Source of the DNA: Promethearchaeota archaeon
GTDB lineage: Archaea > Asgardarchaeota > Lokiarchaeia > Helarchaeales > RDOG01
Length of the DNA stretch: 64,000 nucleotides
Reading direction: 5' to 3'
NCBI GenBank assembly: GCA_011365055.1
Contig: RDOG01000003.1
Span: forward strand, 62,001 to 126,000
The position numbers and the translations under genes were made by a program. A model generated the notes under the pieces. It made no database searches, had not been told where the DNA came from, and saw only the letters and a program-made list of their open reading frames with translations. This document shows, piece by piece, positions 18,295 through 28,012 of the stretch; the stretch's first letter is position 1, and each line of letters begins with the position of its first letter.

Positions 18295-18588
18295 TTGGAT
18301 TTAAGTGATGTTAATAAGGGAATTGAAACTGCTACTAAATTAATAGAAAAAACATTGGACATTAAAAAGGATATCGAAGATGAATCTATGTTTATTAAAC
18401 GAATTATAGGAAAATTCAAAACCAAAGAAGGAAAAGATTGCTCAATTATAATTTACATGGGCGTAATGGAAGATGTTAAAGAACTTCGGATAATTGCAAG
18501 AGGAGTAAAGAATTTGGCGATACTTCGAGAAATTCCTTTTGACGATTTTGAGGATAGTATTAAAGGTCCGGGAATTAAAAGAGAATAA
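18295..18588 (+). CDS. Small protein, unknown, partner of the preceding gene
   Basis: A 97-residue protein starting at TTG 18295 with GGGTGA six bases upstream. An N-terminal helix (about 1-35) leads to a beta-rich section (FIKRIIGKFKTKEG, CSIIIYMGVMED) and a final helix. The layout is similar to the preceding 89-residue product, with weak resemblance (the two may be distant paralogues). No family is recognised. Confidence 0.6.
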   Translation: MDLSDVNKGIETATKLIEKTLDIKKDIEDESMFIKRIIGKFKTKEGKDCSIIIYMGVMEDVKELRIIARGVKNLAILREIPFDDFEDSIKGPGIKRE

Positions 18589-18829
18589 ATAAATTTCTAA
18601 ATTTTAACAAGAAAGCAGGTTTTAAAATAAATTAATGAAAATTGAATGGATTCTCATTTATTTTTGATATGGAAATCATATCTTTATTTTTTTACAAAGA
18701 ATTTTTTTAAATATCACGGTCAACAAATTTATTTAATAATTGATCGAAATATATAAGTAAGATTTCTATTTTTATCTGAAAAAATAATTAATAATAAATA
18801 CAAAAATTATATTTGGGAGAGAAATAATA

Positions 18830-19477
18830 GTGGAGACGGAAAACATCTACTTGCAAGCATTATTAAATGAGAATGAAAAAGTCATATGGCGCGGTAAACC
18901 ATCTGAAGGGGGAATAAAAAGAGCCTTGACAAACCCAAATCTACTTTCGTTAATAATTACTTTTATTCTTTTTCTATCTGTAATTATTTTTATTATTAGT
19001 ATATCAATAATTGAAGAAATTTTTATATTCCGCCTTCTGACGATTAGTACGTTCGTACCTGCAATAGCTCCGTTTTTTATAACAATGACATTTTATTTGA
19101 TATCCTATTTAATAGGATATAACCCTAAATTCACGGAATATTACGTGACTAATGAAAAAATATACGAGATTTTCAATGGGAGGCAAATCACGCCACTTGC
19201 TTACGTCCATGTTTATGCCATCAAGTTCTATGATCTCCCCACTTATACGGAATCACTAAAAGACACTGCGCAAGGTATAACATTAAAATTATATGAATTT
19301 GCCACAGAAGACCTTGAAATGTTTAAAATTGAAAACGGGAGAATAAAATTAATTTCCAAAAAGCGGTGGTGGTTCCCAAAACGCTTCTTGTTTGAAGATG
19401 TTGAGAACTGGAAAGAATTAGATGACATATTAAAAAATAAAGGAATTAAATTAGTAGCTGGACGTATTATAAGATAA
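18830..19477 (+). CDS. Membrane protein with a bacterial PH-like domain
   Basis: The N-terminus NENEKVIWRGKPSEGG is typical of proteins carrying a bacterial PH (bPH/YdbS-like) domain. Two or three transmembrane helices (about residues 33-60, 65-100) follow, then a soluble beta-rich part (about 105-200) with YYVTNEKIYEIFNGRQI. The length is 215. The start is GTG 18830 after GGGAGAG. Function is unknown, probably a membrane-attached scaffold or stress sensor. A second PH-like membrane protein lies at 33416-34267. Confidence 0.7.
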   Translation: METENIYLQALLNENEKVIWRGKPSEGGIKRALTNPNLLSLIITFILFLSVIIFIISISIIEEIFIFRLLTISTFVPAIAPFFITMTFYLISYLIGYNPKFTEYYVTNEKIYEIFNGRQITPLAYVHVYAIKFYDLPTYTESLKDTAQGITLKLYEFATEDLEMFKIENGRIKLISKKRWWFPKRFLFEDVENWKELDDILKNKGIKLVAGRIIR

Positions 19478-19592
19478 ATATTGAAAGCGTTTAACATTAT
19501 TTTGATGATGGATATCAGAACTAATAAGTCTGATCAATAACGTCTGTCTTAAAAAATCGACATCGAACATTTTATACATTTATTTTTTTGGA

Positions 19593-19638
19593 TTTCAAAA
19601 TCTTTTGGTGAAGATAAATATTTGATATTAAAGAAATC
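19593..19638 (+). repeat. 46-base dispersed repeat, copy 1
   Basis: TTTCAAAATC and the following 36 bases match 43181-43226 with about six substitutions. Here the copy sits between two convergent genes, with nothing left to drive. At 43181 it sits just upstream of the DUF433 antitoxin gene. Confidence 0.55.
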
Positions 19639-19662
19639 CTAAAATAATTATCATTCATTATC

Positions 19663-20910
19663 TTAATCTGTTTGATCTTTTAATTCCTCATATAATTCGA
19701 GAAACTCTTTTGACACGCTTTTTGGAGATCTTTGATAATCACATTTTATTCGTTTATATTCATCTTCATCTTTAATTATTTCTTTTAATTTTTCATCTAA
19801 TTCAGGAGGTATCTTTACATGATCGGGGGAAAATAATAAAGATTGATTTTTGCTAGTTATTAATCTTGAAGGGAAGATTGAAAAATATTTGTCCATTAAC
19901 AATAAAAAATTGACCTCAGATATTGATGAGCTCCTTATTTGAAATTCAAAGCCATCTGAAAATTTTAATAATAATTGTTTTACAAGTTTAGAAGAATTAG
20001 AAATAGCAAGACAAATCATATAATTCATTCTTACATTTATTAATATTGTAGAAAAATTCATATCTATGGTTATAATTCTATTTTTTCTATTGGGATCTTT
20101 CGTATCTGTTATTTTTTCCGCAAATTTTAAAAATTCTTTTAATACTAATTGATTTTCTTTAGATTGAGTCCAAATTTGATTAAAAACCTCTTCTTTATTA
20201 GAATTTAAAATTATTAAATTGTAAGGAATGAAAGGTAGAATGTAGAGAATTTTAGGTTCCTTAATTATGATAAATGTAATAAGAATTAATCCAATTACAA
20301 AAATGCTATCTGCAAGATAAATAAAAATTGGTTCTATTAATGTAAAAGCATATAATGAAATATTTACAGGTCCAGCTAGAATACTACCCAATAGATTAAT
20401 TTTAGATTCTTTTTTTAGTTCATAAGGTGAATGATAAAATAATTTTATTCCAAAAAACGCAAGAATAAAAGCCATAAAAAAATAAAATGAAATTGCAATA
20501 ATATTGAATAACCCTGTCCATGTTATCGTTAAAAAACCTGCCTCCTCAATTATAATGGCATTATTTCCGCTAAAAGACAAAAATACAAGTAAGGCACTTA
20601 ATATCATTAAAATTATGAGTAAATTTGAGTAATATGTTTCTTCTTTTGTGTAATTTAGGCAGATTGCTAAGGAAAGTACCGCTGGAATGGATAATAATGC
20701 ATAGAATGTTCCAATGATTAAATTAAGTAATAAAAATGATGTAGCTTCTAATGTAAAAAATATTGACTATGATATACATGTTATTCCCCAAAAAGCGGAA
20801 GGTTTTAGATTTGTTTCTTTATATTTACGAAGAAATACAAAAAATGATATTAGAAATATTGCTCCAATAATAAAATCCATAATTACTTCGGGTGTTACAT
20901 TATAATACAT
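19663..20910 (-). pseudogene. Multi-spanning membrane protein with an in-frame TAG at codon 48
   Basis: A continuous frame runs from ATG 20910 to TAA at 19663, broken only by TAG at 20767-20769. Before the TAG there is a normal membrane-protein start (FIIGAIFLISFFVFLRKYKE). After it more transmembrane helices follow without a gap or frame change (FLLLNLIIGTFYALLSIPA and on), about seven in all. A soluble C-terminal domain of about 180 residues closes the protein. ATG 20607 could give a 314-residue product starting inside a helix, which is less natural. No family is recognised. It is either a recent nonsense mutation, readthrough, or an error. Confidence 0.65.
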
Positions 20911-21158
20911 TAATTAATAAACCGCCTACTATATTAATTAAATTCGAGATTTTATTTTCCTCCTTTATTTTGAATGATTTTTTTACTTATTCTTCCAAGG
21001 ATAATATTTAAAGTCTCAATTCTCTCGGGATTTTTTAAAAAAAAAGCATGCATGTAAACATAAAAAATCTTCTTACTTTCATATCTCAGCTTATAAACAT
21101 GTAAAGAAATAGTTATGATTGTTTTTTTATAGCTTTCTAAAAATCTAAGGTGAAAAAG

Positions 21159-21791
21159 TTGAATTTATTCGGGAAACTTCACGTCATTCCAAATACTATT
21201 TATGAATTTTTAATTACAACACAAAATGATAAGGATGCAAATGACCCAAACTATCCTTATAATATAGCTCCAATGGGAATCGAGTTCAATGATGAAAAAA
21301 CTTTTTATCTTAGACCCTTTAAAAATACGAAAACTTATAAAAATTTGTTAAAAAACGTTCATTTTACGATAAATGTTTGCCAGGAGGTAGAAATTTTTTA
21401 TAATTGCATTTTTTTTAAGGAATATTTTAAAAAAGATCAGTTTAATCTTGATGAAAAGACTGAAACACCTTTTCTCATAAATTCAATTGCGAGCATGACT
21501 TGTAAGATCATTTCAGAAAAATCAATTTCAAGCGAGCGTGCTCAATTTGAATGTGAATTAGAGTCCTTGGTATCTTGGAATGAATTTTGTGAACCTCCTT
21601 GTAGAGCACGCAATCTCGTCCTCGAAGCATTAATTCATTTTACTCGTCTTAAAATAATTAAAGATGGTAAAAGAAAAGAATTTTTAATGAAATTAATATA
21701 TGAATATCAAGATATAATTAAAAGAATATCAGAAAATGAGACTTACGTAAAAATTATTGATAAAATAGTAGAAAGAATCAAGGATTTTTAA
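21159..21791 (+). CDS. DUF447 family protein (FMN-binding split-barrel-like)
   Basis: The sequence carries the DUF447 pattern: IPNTIYEFLITTQND, then YPYNIAPMGIEF, LRPFKNTKTYKNLL and a final helical part. DUF447 proteins are related to flavin-reductase split barrels and are found in methanogens and methylotrophs with methanopterin genes; their reaction is unknown. I choose TTG 21159, with AAGGTGA at 21147-21153 as ribosome site; the GTG at 21150 lies inside that site. The gene overlaps the end of the convergent GTPase gene by four bases. Family call moderately sure. Confidence 0.75.
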   Translation: MNLFGKLHVIPNTIYEFLITTQNDKDANDPNYPYNIAPMGIEFNDEKTFYLRPFKNTKTYKNLLKNVHFTINVCQEVEIFYNCIFFKEYFKKDQFNLDEKTETPFLINSIASMTCKIISEKSISSERAQFECELESLVSWNEFCEPPCRARNLVLEALIHFTRLKIIKDGKRKEFLMKLIYEYQDIIKRISENETYVKIIDKIVERIKDF

Positions 21792-23299
21792 TTAAGGGAC
21801 TGTCCACAATACGTGCAAAATCTCCATCCACCAGGAACGACTTTGTGACATGATGGGCAGACAGATCCTCCTTCCTTTGACTTATCTTTCTTTTTATCCT
21901 TTTCCTTTTTCTTATCCTTACGCTTTTTATCTTCATCATCTATCTGATTAATGACTTCTATGATTACTTCCTTCTTCTCAGTTTTCTTTTTCTCTTCTCT
22001 CGATGGAGTTGCTGTATAATCTGAAAGTAAAAACGGTACTATCGTGGATTTATCTTCTTCGACCTTTTGTTTTTTAAGAAAATCAATCCAAGTTCCTGTC
22101 GGTCCCGTGCTAATGGTTTTTGGTTTATCTTGGATTGGACCAGCAATGAATGGTACGAATGCTCCTTCTTCAACCTCTTCTTCAACATCTGGTATTGGGG
22201 TTAGATTACCTCCAAAAGTTGGATGAGGACTTAATGATGGAGGTGAAGAAGAAGATGGAACTGGTACAGTTGGACTTAGACTAAATGGTTCAGGTTCAGG
22301 TTGAGGCGGTGATGGCTCAAAATCAATAGTTTCTAATTCAATTGGCGCCATAGAAGGAGGTGAAGAAGTAAAAATAGGTTCCGGTGGCTCGGACTCATTT
22401 ATTTCATTTACTTCAAGGATTTCTAATGCTTCATCTAAGGAACTTATTAAAGGATCTTCTTCTAATTTAATGGGCTTTGGTGTAAAAATAGCAGGCATTG
22501 GAGCACTTGAAGGTGAAGTTATTTTTGGAGGACTAGACGATGGGACAAATTTAGGTTGAGGAGGGGGAGTTGGGGTAATAGGTTTACTAGGTGTTACCAC
22601 TTTTGGTTGAGGTGGCGTAAATTTAGGAGGTGCAGAAATTGCTGGTGCTTTTGGAGGTGATATGATCGGGGGTGATGGACGGACTTTTACTTCTGTTATT
22701 GCAGCTGATTTTGCTTCAAAAACCGGTGGTGGAGGTGTGGGAGTAGATGAAATTGCTGGTGTTGTGGGTGCCCCAGCAAGAGCAGGTATTTTACTTTTTA
22801 ACAGTTTCGTTCCTAATTGCAAAAATAATGAATGAATGTTAGCACCATTTTTTGCTGATGCTTCATAATAATCGATACCTAATTTATCAGCGAAGGATTG
22901 ACCTTCAGCGGTTGTAACGGCCCTATCAGGCAAATCACTCTTATTACCAACAAGCATTAAAGGAATTCCACCACAATTTTCTGCAACTTCTTGCATCCAC
23001 TTGGGAAGGTTATCGAAGCTTTCACGATTGGTGAGATCAAAAATGGCAATAGCTGCCATGGCACCTTTATAATATAGTGGTCTGATATAGGAAAATCTTT
23101 CTTGACCACCCGTGTCCCATACTTGCAATTTTACTTTATATCCCTCGATCTCAAGTAATTTAATCGCGAAATCGACTCCAATTGTCATTTTGTAATGTTC
23201 TTCGAATCTACCTTCCGCAAATCTGATGGTTATTGCTGTCTTTCCAACGGCTCCATCACCGACAACGATAACCTTGAATAAATAATCATATTCAGACAT
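21788..23299 (-). CDS. Rab/Ras-like small GTPase with proline-rich tail and C-terminal zinc ribbon
   Basis: The GTPase domain (about residues 1-175) has all G motifs: GDGAVGKT (G1), a switch I Thr in KMTIGVDF, WDTGGQERF (G3), NKSD (G4) and EASAKN (G5). A 270-residue Pro/Ser-rich tail follows, with runs such as TPPPPVFE and TPPPQPKF, then a Lys/Glu-rich stretch and a terminal double-CxxC zinc ribbon (CPSCHK...CTYCG). I choose ATG 23299, which gives a normal Rab start (MSEYDYLFKVIVVGD). The longer GTG 23362 adds 21 unrelated residues. Such GTPases are expanded in Asgard archaea. No lipid-modification CAAX box is present. Confidence 0.9.
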   Translation of the reverse strand: MSEYDYLFKVIVVGDGAVGKTAITIRFAEGRFEEHYKMTIGVDFAIKLLEIEGYKVKLQVWDTGGQERFSYIRPLYYKGAMAAIAIFDLTNRESFDNLPKWMQEVAENCGGIPLMLVGNKSDLPDRAVTTAEGQSFADKLGIDYYEASAKNGANIHSLFLQLGTKLLKSKIPALAGAPTTPAISSTPTPPPPVFEAKSAAITEVKVRPSPPIISPPKAPAISAPPKFTPPQPKVVTPSKPITPTPPPQPKFVPSSSPPKITSPSSAPMPAIFTPKPIKLEEDPLISSLDEALEILEVNEINESEPPEPIFTSSPPSMAPIELETIDFEPSPPQPEPEPFSLSPTVPVPSSSSPPSLSPHPTFGGNLTPIPDVEEEVEEGAFVPFIAGPIQDKPKTISTGPTGTWIDFLKKQKVEEDKSTIVPFLLSDYTATPSREEKKKTEKKEVIIEVINQIDDEDKKRKDKKKEKDKKKDKSKEGGSVCPSCHKVVPGGWRFCTYCGQSLN

Positions 23300-23611
23300 A
23301 TAATCGACCAACAAACTGCAATTTGCCTTATTATCTCTAATTTCTTTCCAAGATCTAAACACTAATGAATCTTTTTAACATCTTTATTTTCTTACTGATT
23401 CCGATTATAGATTATTAAATTTATTCGTTATTTTATAAATTTGTAAACCATCAATGAAATTAATTTTATGTTTTGAATCACATGATCAAGTCTAACTTGT
23501 AGAGGCTTATTAAAAAAAAAGTTTCTATTTTCATGAAATTAATTGGAAGTAAATAATATTTAAAAACGAAAATTTTTAACACTTTAATATTATATTAATG
23601 TTCTTCTTGAA

Positions 23612-25600
23612 ATGCTTGATAAAGAGGTTAAATCTTTGACTGATCATATTTTAAATCCGAAGAAAAATGAGAGAATTCTTGCCTTAGGTAATGAAGCCAT
23701 ATTAAGAGGTGCTTTAGAATCCGGAGTTCAATTTGTTTCGCAATATCCTGGCACACCTCTCTCTGATCTAGGTACATTATTTACTGATTTAATGAATTCA
23801 AAAAAATTAGATGGTTTCTACTTTCAATGGGCTGCTAATGAAGCTGCTGCAATTCAAGCTGCGGCTGGTGCAAGTTGGTGTGGAATTCCGTCGTTAGTTC
23901 CTGCAAAACACGTGGGTATAAACGTGTTATCTGATTCATTATGCGTGATCGCATTAAATGGACCGACTTCTTCATACGGTGAAGGTGGTTTAGTCATAAT
24001 TGATGGTGGAGATCCCGCGAGTTTGGGATCACATTGCGAAGAAAATGAACGATTTTATTCTTGGATGTTTCATTTAGTGCATGTTGAACCCTCTGATGTT
24101 CAAGAATGCCTTGACTGGGTTCCAATCATGTATAAAATTTCAAAAGAATTCGATCTTATTGGATATTTTCGTGTTACTTCCCGAGTTGCTCATGCTCGAC
24201 AAGATATCATCATCCGCCAAGATTTTCCAGAATTCAAGGCAAAAGAAGGATATTTTGAGAAAAATATACCAAAATATTGTAGTTTACCTCCTCATTGCGT
24301 TAATAATCACGTCAGATTGTATGAAAGGATGAAAAAATTTAAAGAAAGTAAGTATGCAAAAATGTTTAATAAAATAATTCCTGGAGATAACAAGCTCGGT
24401 GTCATAACAGCTGGCGTTCCCCACGGTTATGCAATGGAAGCTTTACGAACACTCGGTTTAAACGATGTTCCAATATTAAAATATGGGTTAGTTAATCCTA
24501 TAGACAAAGATATATTAGTTAAATTTTCAGAAAACCTTGAAAAAATTGTTGTTGTAGAAGAATTAGAACCATTCGTTGAAGTGGAAGTCAAAAGAATTGC
24601 TCAAGAAGAAGGGATAACAATTCCCATTTTGGGTAATGAAATCATCAGGAAATGGGGTGAGTTAAATACATCTGAAATGATCCAAGTATTGGGGAAATTT
24701 AAAGGAATTAATACTAAATCTGACGATATTTCAATTCGATATAACAAATATCTTGCACAAATTCCTCCAAGACCTCCAACCTTTTGTGCTGGGTGCCCCG
24801 AACGAGCGCTTTTATATGCATTGAAAAAAGCTACGAATTTTGAAACAACCATTTATGCTGGAGATATAGGATGTTATGTCATGGCATTTTTTAATCCCTT
24901 AAACATTGCCGATTTTATCATTTGCATGAGCGGCGGCTTGGGTGCAGCGGTTGGCGCATCAATAAAGTCAAAACAAGATGTCGTCGCAATGGTTGGAGAT
25001 AGCACCCTTTATCATACTGGACTGCCGATCTTGGTCTCTGCAATATATAATAAAGCTAATGTTTTATTAATTGTGTTTGATAATAAATGGACGGCAATGA
25101 CTGGCGGACATATGAACCCTAATACTGGATTCAATGCTGCTGGCGAGCTAGTTGACTTCAAAATCCATGAAGTTGTCCGCTCATTAGGTGTGAAAGACGT
25201 AAAAACGGTTGATCCTTACCAACCTAAAGCCATGGTTAATGCAATTATCAGTTTAATGAAAAAAAAAGGCGTTAAAGTTCTTATTTCAAAAAGAGAATGC
25301 GGTCTACAACGGAACAAGTTCTTGAAGGGAGAGATAAGCAGGTTGGAAGCTGAAGATTGTCTACTATCTGAAACAATATATCAAGTAGTTCCAGAACGTT
25401 GTATACGTTGCAATGAATGTACTGAGTTGTTATGTTGTACCGCTTTGAAAATTATTAAAGAAGAAGATAAAGAATACGTTCAAATTGATGAATCCCGTTG
25501 TACGAAATGTGGAGTTTGTTTTCAAATTTGTCCAAATAATGCTATCGTGAAAACCGTGATAGATCCGCAAGGGATGGTTGTAAAAGGGAGGTATGATTGA
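23612..25600 (+). CDS. iorA: Indolepyruvate:ferredoxin oxidoreductase, alpha subunit
   Basis: IorA carries out the oxidative decarboxylation of aryl-pyruvates from aromatic amino acids to acyl-CoA, reducing ferredoxin. At 662 residues it is full length. The N-terminal pyrimidine-binding part has GNEAILRGALESGVQF and QYPGTPLSDLG. A TPP domain follows, with FCAGCPERALLYAL, GDIGCY and MVGDSTLYHTG (the GDS...N motif). Two 4Fe-4S motifs close it (CIRCNECTELLC, CTKCGVCFQICP). ATG 23612 follows a weak site. It is joined to iorB by a TGATG overlap. This is a key enzyme of amino-acid fermentation in anaerobic archaea. Confidence 0.95.
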   Translation: MLDKEVKSLTDHILNPKKNERILALGNEAILRGALESGVQFVSQYPGTPLSDLGTLFTDLMNSKKLDGFYFQWAANEAAAIQAAAGASWCGIPSLVPAKHVGINVLSDSLCVIALNGPTSSYGEGGLVIIDGGDPASLGSHCEENERFYSWMFHLVHVEPSDVQECLDWVPIMYKISKEFDLIGYFRVTSRVAHARQDIIIRQDFPEFKAKEGYFEKNIPKYCSLPPHCVNNHVRLYERMKKFKESKYAKMFNKIIPGDNKLGVITAGVPHGYAMEALRTLGLNDVPILKYGLVNPIDKDILVKFSENLEKIVVVEELEPFVEVEVKRIAQEEGITIPILGNEIIRKWGELNTSEMIQVLGKFKGINTKSDDISIRYNKYLAQIPPRPPTFCAGCPERALLYALKKATNFETTIYAGDIGCYVMAFFNPLNIADFIICMSGGLGAAVGASIKSKQDVVAMVGDSTLYHTGLPILVSAIYNKANVLLIVFDNKWTAMTGGHMNPNTGFNAAGELVDFKIHEVVRSLGVKDVKTVDPYQPKAMVNAIISLMKKKGVKVLISKRECGLQRNKFLKGEISRLEAEDCLLSETIYQVVPERCIRCNECTELLCCTALKIIKEEDKEYVQIDESRCTKCGVCFQICPNNAIVKTVIDPQGMVVKGRYD

Positions 25601-26259
25601 TGAAAATCTGGAATGCATTGTTAGTAGGAGTGGGTGGGACTGGTGTCATCACCCTAAAGAGAATTATTGAACACGCAGGATTACAAAATCCGAAGGTTGG
25701 AAAAATTTTCGGTGCTGAAAAGCATGGGTTAGCACAAAGAGAAGGTTCTGTTGATGTTCATGTTAGATTTCTAATTCTAGAAGATGGAGAAAAAGTAGAT
25801 GGGAATGAATATTTTTTATCTGCACCTACCATACCATTTGGGGAAGCTGATTTTTGTATTGGTATTGAACCTTTAGAATTATTAAGAGACGCTAAGTTCA
25901 TTTCTTCTAATGCCACTGTCATTATGAACACGTATTCAATCTGGCCACCTTCAACAATCTCAGAAGAATTTCAATATCCAACGATTCATCGCATTGAGCA
26001 ATTAATCAAAGAAATATCCAAGGTTCCTGAAATTATTATTATTGATGCAACAAGCATGGCAATTCAAGAAATGGGATCCGCAATTTATACGAATAACATC
26101 TTATTAGGTGTTGGATTGGCAACTGGAAACATGCCCTTAACCAAAGAAAATGTTGTTGAAGCATTAAAGGAACAAGTTGGAAATATAGAAAAGAACATTA
26201 AATCTCTAGAAGTTGGCATTGAATATGGAAAAAAAATGTTAAAAAGTAAAAATTCTTAA
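25600..26259 (+). CDS. iorB: Indolepyruvate:ferredoxin oxidoreductase, beta subunit
   Basis: This is the gamma-type domain of the ketoacid oxidoreductases. The N-terminal LLVGVGGTGVITLKRII binds part of CoA or the cofactor region, followed by GKIFGAEKHGLAQREGSV, diagnostic for IorB. About 219 residues, normal length. The start is ATG 25600, overlapping the iorA stop (TGATG), with GGGAGGT at 25586-25592. The in-frame TTG at 25597 is less well spaced. The two subunits form the heterodimeric enzyme. Confidence 0.95.
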   Translation: MKIWNALLVGVGGTGVITLKRIIEHAGLQNPKVGKIFGAEKHGLAQREGSVDVHVRFLILEDGEKVDGNEYFLSAPTIPFGEADFCIGIEPLELLRDAKFISSNATVIMNTYSIWPPSTISEEFQYPTIHRIEQLIKEISKVPEIIIIDATSMAIQEMGSAIYTNNILLGVGLATGNMPLTKENVVEALKEQVGNIEKNIKSLEVGIEYGKKMLKSKNS

Positions 26260-26547
26260 CGAATCTTTTTCTAATCGTGAAATAAATGTCATTTCAATTA
26301 CAAATAGATTAATATTTAAATAATATTATATTCCCAAATATTTAATATAGGGAAAAATTACAAATATTTCTTTCTCAAATTAATGCAAATCTACTCAATT
26401 AATGAGTTCAAATTTATTTTACAATAATCTGCAGATTTACAACTAAAGTCAAAACATTTTAAATAAATCAAAACTTTTTTTATTCACAATTAAAAATTAT
26501 ACATTAACAACTTCGCATAATTTTACAAAAAAAAAATTGGTGAGATA

Positions 26548-27168
26548 ATGCCCAGCCGAGGACAAGACGGAAAATTAGTATTCAAGATAGTATATTGGGG
26601 TAGCTCTTTGTCAGGAAAAACGACCGCAGTTAACTGGATGTTTCATAAGGAGGGGATGTCTACAAGCGATAAGCTCCAAAGTATTGTAGATCCGACAGGA
26701 AGGACACTATTTTTCGATAGAATGTCTGCTGGTGTCGGAGGAGTCAATTTTCAAGTGTATACTGTTGCAGGTCAAAAACGCCATAAATTTCAACGTAAAA
26801 CGGTTTTGAATGGTGTTGATGGCATAATCTTTGTTTGGGATGCACAGAGAGATCAAACTGAAGAAAATCTCTGGAGTTTAGATGAATTAATTGGGCATTT
26901 AGCGGGTAAATTAGGAAAAGAAATACCATTCTTGGTACAAATGAATAAAATGGACTTGCCAAATTTAGTGGATAAAAATTTCGTTGAAAATGCACTAAGG
27001 CAAAGGGATCTTGGGAATGTTACCAATCCTCATGGAATAGAAATGCCTACACAAGTTTATGAAACAATAGCTATAAAGGGTCAGAACATCAAGCGAAGCT
27101 TTCAGCAAGTGGCTCGAGATGCCGTGATGAAATTTTACTTAAAAATGAAGCAACAAGGGCAAGGATAA
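26548..27168 (+). CDS. MglA-type small GTPase
   Basis: A 206-residue GTPase. G1 is GSSLSGKT (about residues 18-25). The G3 region reads YTVAGQKRH, with the Thr-Val-x-Gly-Gln form that separates MglA-like GTPases from Ras (Asp replaced by Thr). G4 is NKMD. Insertions fit the Arf/MglA branch. MglA proteins switch polarity or motility machinery in bacteria; in Asgard archaea similar GTPases are numerous and of unknown role. No MglB/roadblock gene is adjacent. ATG 26548 follows GGTGAGATA. Confidence 0.88.
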   Translation: MPSRGQDGKLVFKIVYWGSSLSGKTTAVNWMFHKEGMSTSDKLQSIVDPTGRTLFFDRMSAGVGGVNFQVYTVAGQKRHKFQRKTVLNGVDGIIFVWDAQRDQTEENLWSLDELIGHLAGKLGKEIPFLVQMNKMDLPNLVDKNFVENALRQRDLGNVTNPHGIEMPTQVYETIAIKGQNIKRSFQQVARDAVMKFYLKMKQQGQG

Positions 27169-27225
27169 ATTTTTTAATTCAATTTTTTTATAATTTTTAA
27201 CTTATAATTCGAGAGAGTGAGATTA

Positions 27226-27714
27226 ATGAAACCAATCGTATTATATCATACTAATTATAATACTACCAAGATGGCTGCAGAAGCCATTGCTGGTCATTTC
27301 AAAATTAATGACATTTACAACATTAATGAGTTCAATCTAGATAAGATTAGTGATTATGACACTATTTTTTTAGGATCAAACATACGTGCTTTTCAAATAG
27401 GAAAGCCCATTCAGAATCTTCTAAAAATGGTCAAGAAATCAGATTCCAATCAAAAAGTGTTTCTTTTTTTATGTTGTGGAACACCTGATCCTGTTGGTAT
27501 TGAGAAGGCAAAAGGTCTAAAAACAAAATACCCTAATATTCAAGATTTTGGGGTGTTCGGTGGCAGGATGACTTTTGCTGATTTAACGGACGATGATAAA
27601 GAAATGATCAGGGTAGGCTACGAATTGATGAAACGCGAAATCGAAGATTACGATGACTACAAGGAACAAGATGTCATAAATTTCTGCAAGAAGATAGAAA
27701 ATAAAATAAAATAA
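27226..27714 (+). CDS. Flavodoxin-fold protein
   Basis: A flavodoxin-like protein of about 162 residues. The FMN-phosphate loop is the N-terminal LYHTNYNTTKMAAEAIAGH, the second loop is DTIFLGSNIRAFQIG, and the third FLCCGTPDP. The pattern resembles the protoporphyrinogen oxidase/flavodoxin group more than classical electron-carrier flavodoxins. ATG 27226 is preferred, because GAGAGTGAG precedes it; the GTG at 27217 lies inside that site. Its redox partner is unknown, but ferredoxin-linked enzymes are nearby (iorAB). Confidence 0.82.
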   Translation: MKPIVLYHTNYNTTKMAAEAIAGHFKINDIYNINEFNLDKISDYDTIFLGSNIRAFQIGKPIQNLLKMVKKSDSNQKVFLFLCCGTPDPVGIEKAKGLKTKYPNIQDFGVFGGRMTFADLTDDDKEMIRVGYELMKREIEDYDDYKEQDVINFCKKIENKIK

Positions 27715-28012
27715 CTCTTTATAAATTTTAATTGTTGTTAGTTTTACGATTTCGAGTGTAATGGGTTATTTGTTACTATTATTACTTTCTTCATTTATTA
27801 TATCTTTTTAATTACCTTCATTTAATAATTTGTTCATATTTATTGCCAGATGGCTAACTTTTTATAAAATCAGAAGGTAAAATCATTCCTTTAGATTATA
27901 ACTTTTTGTGAGAATCTATTAATAGCGTAAAACACTGGATTACTCCAAAGGTACTATTATTTTGCACAAATTGGGCTAAAAAATTTGAAACTTAAAATAA
28001 AAAAAAAAAATT

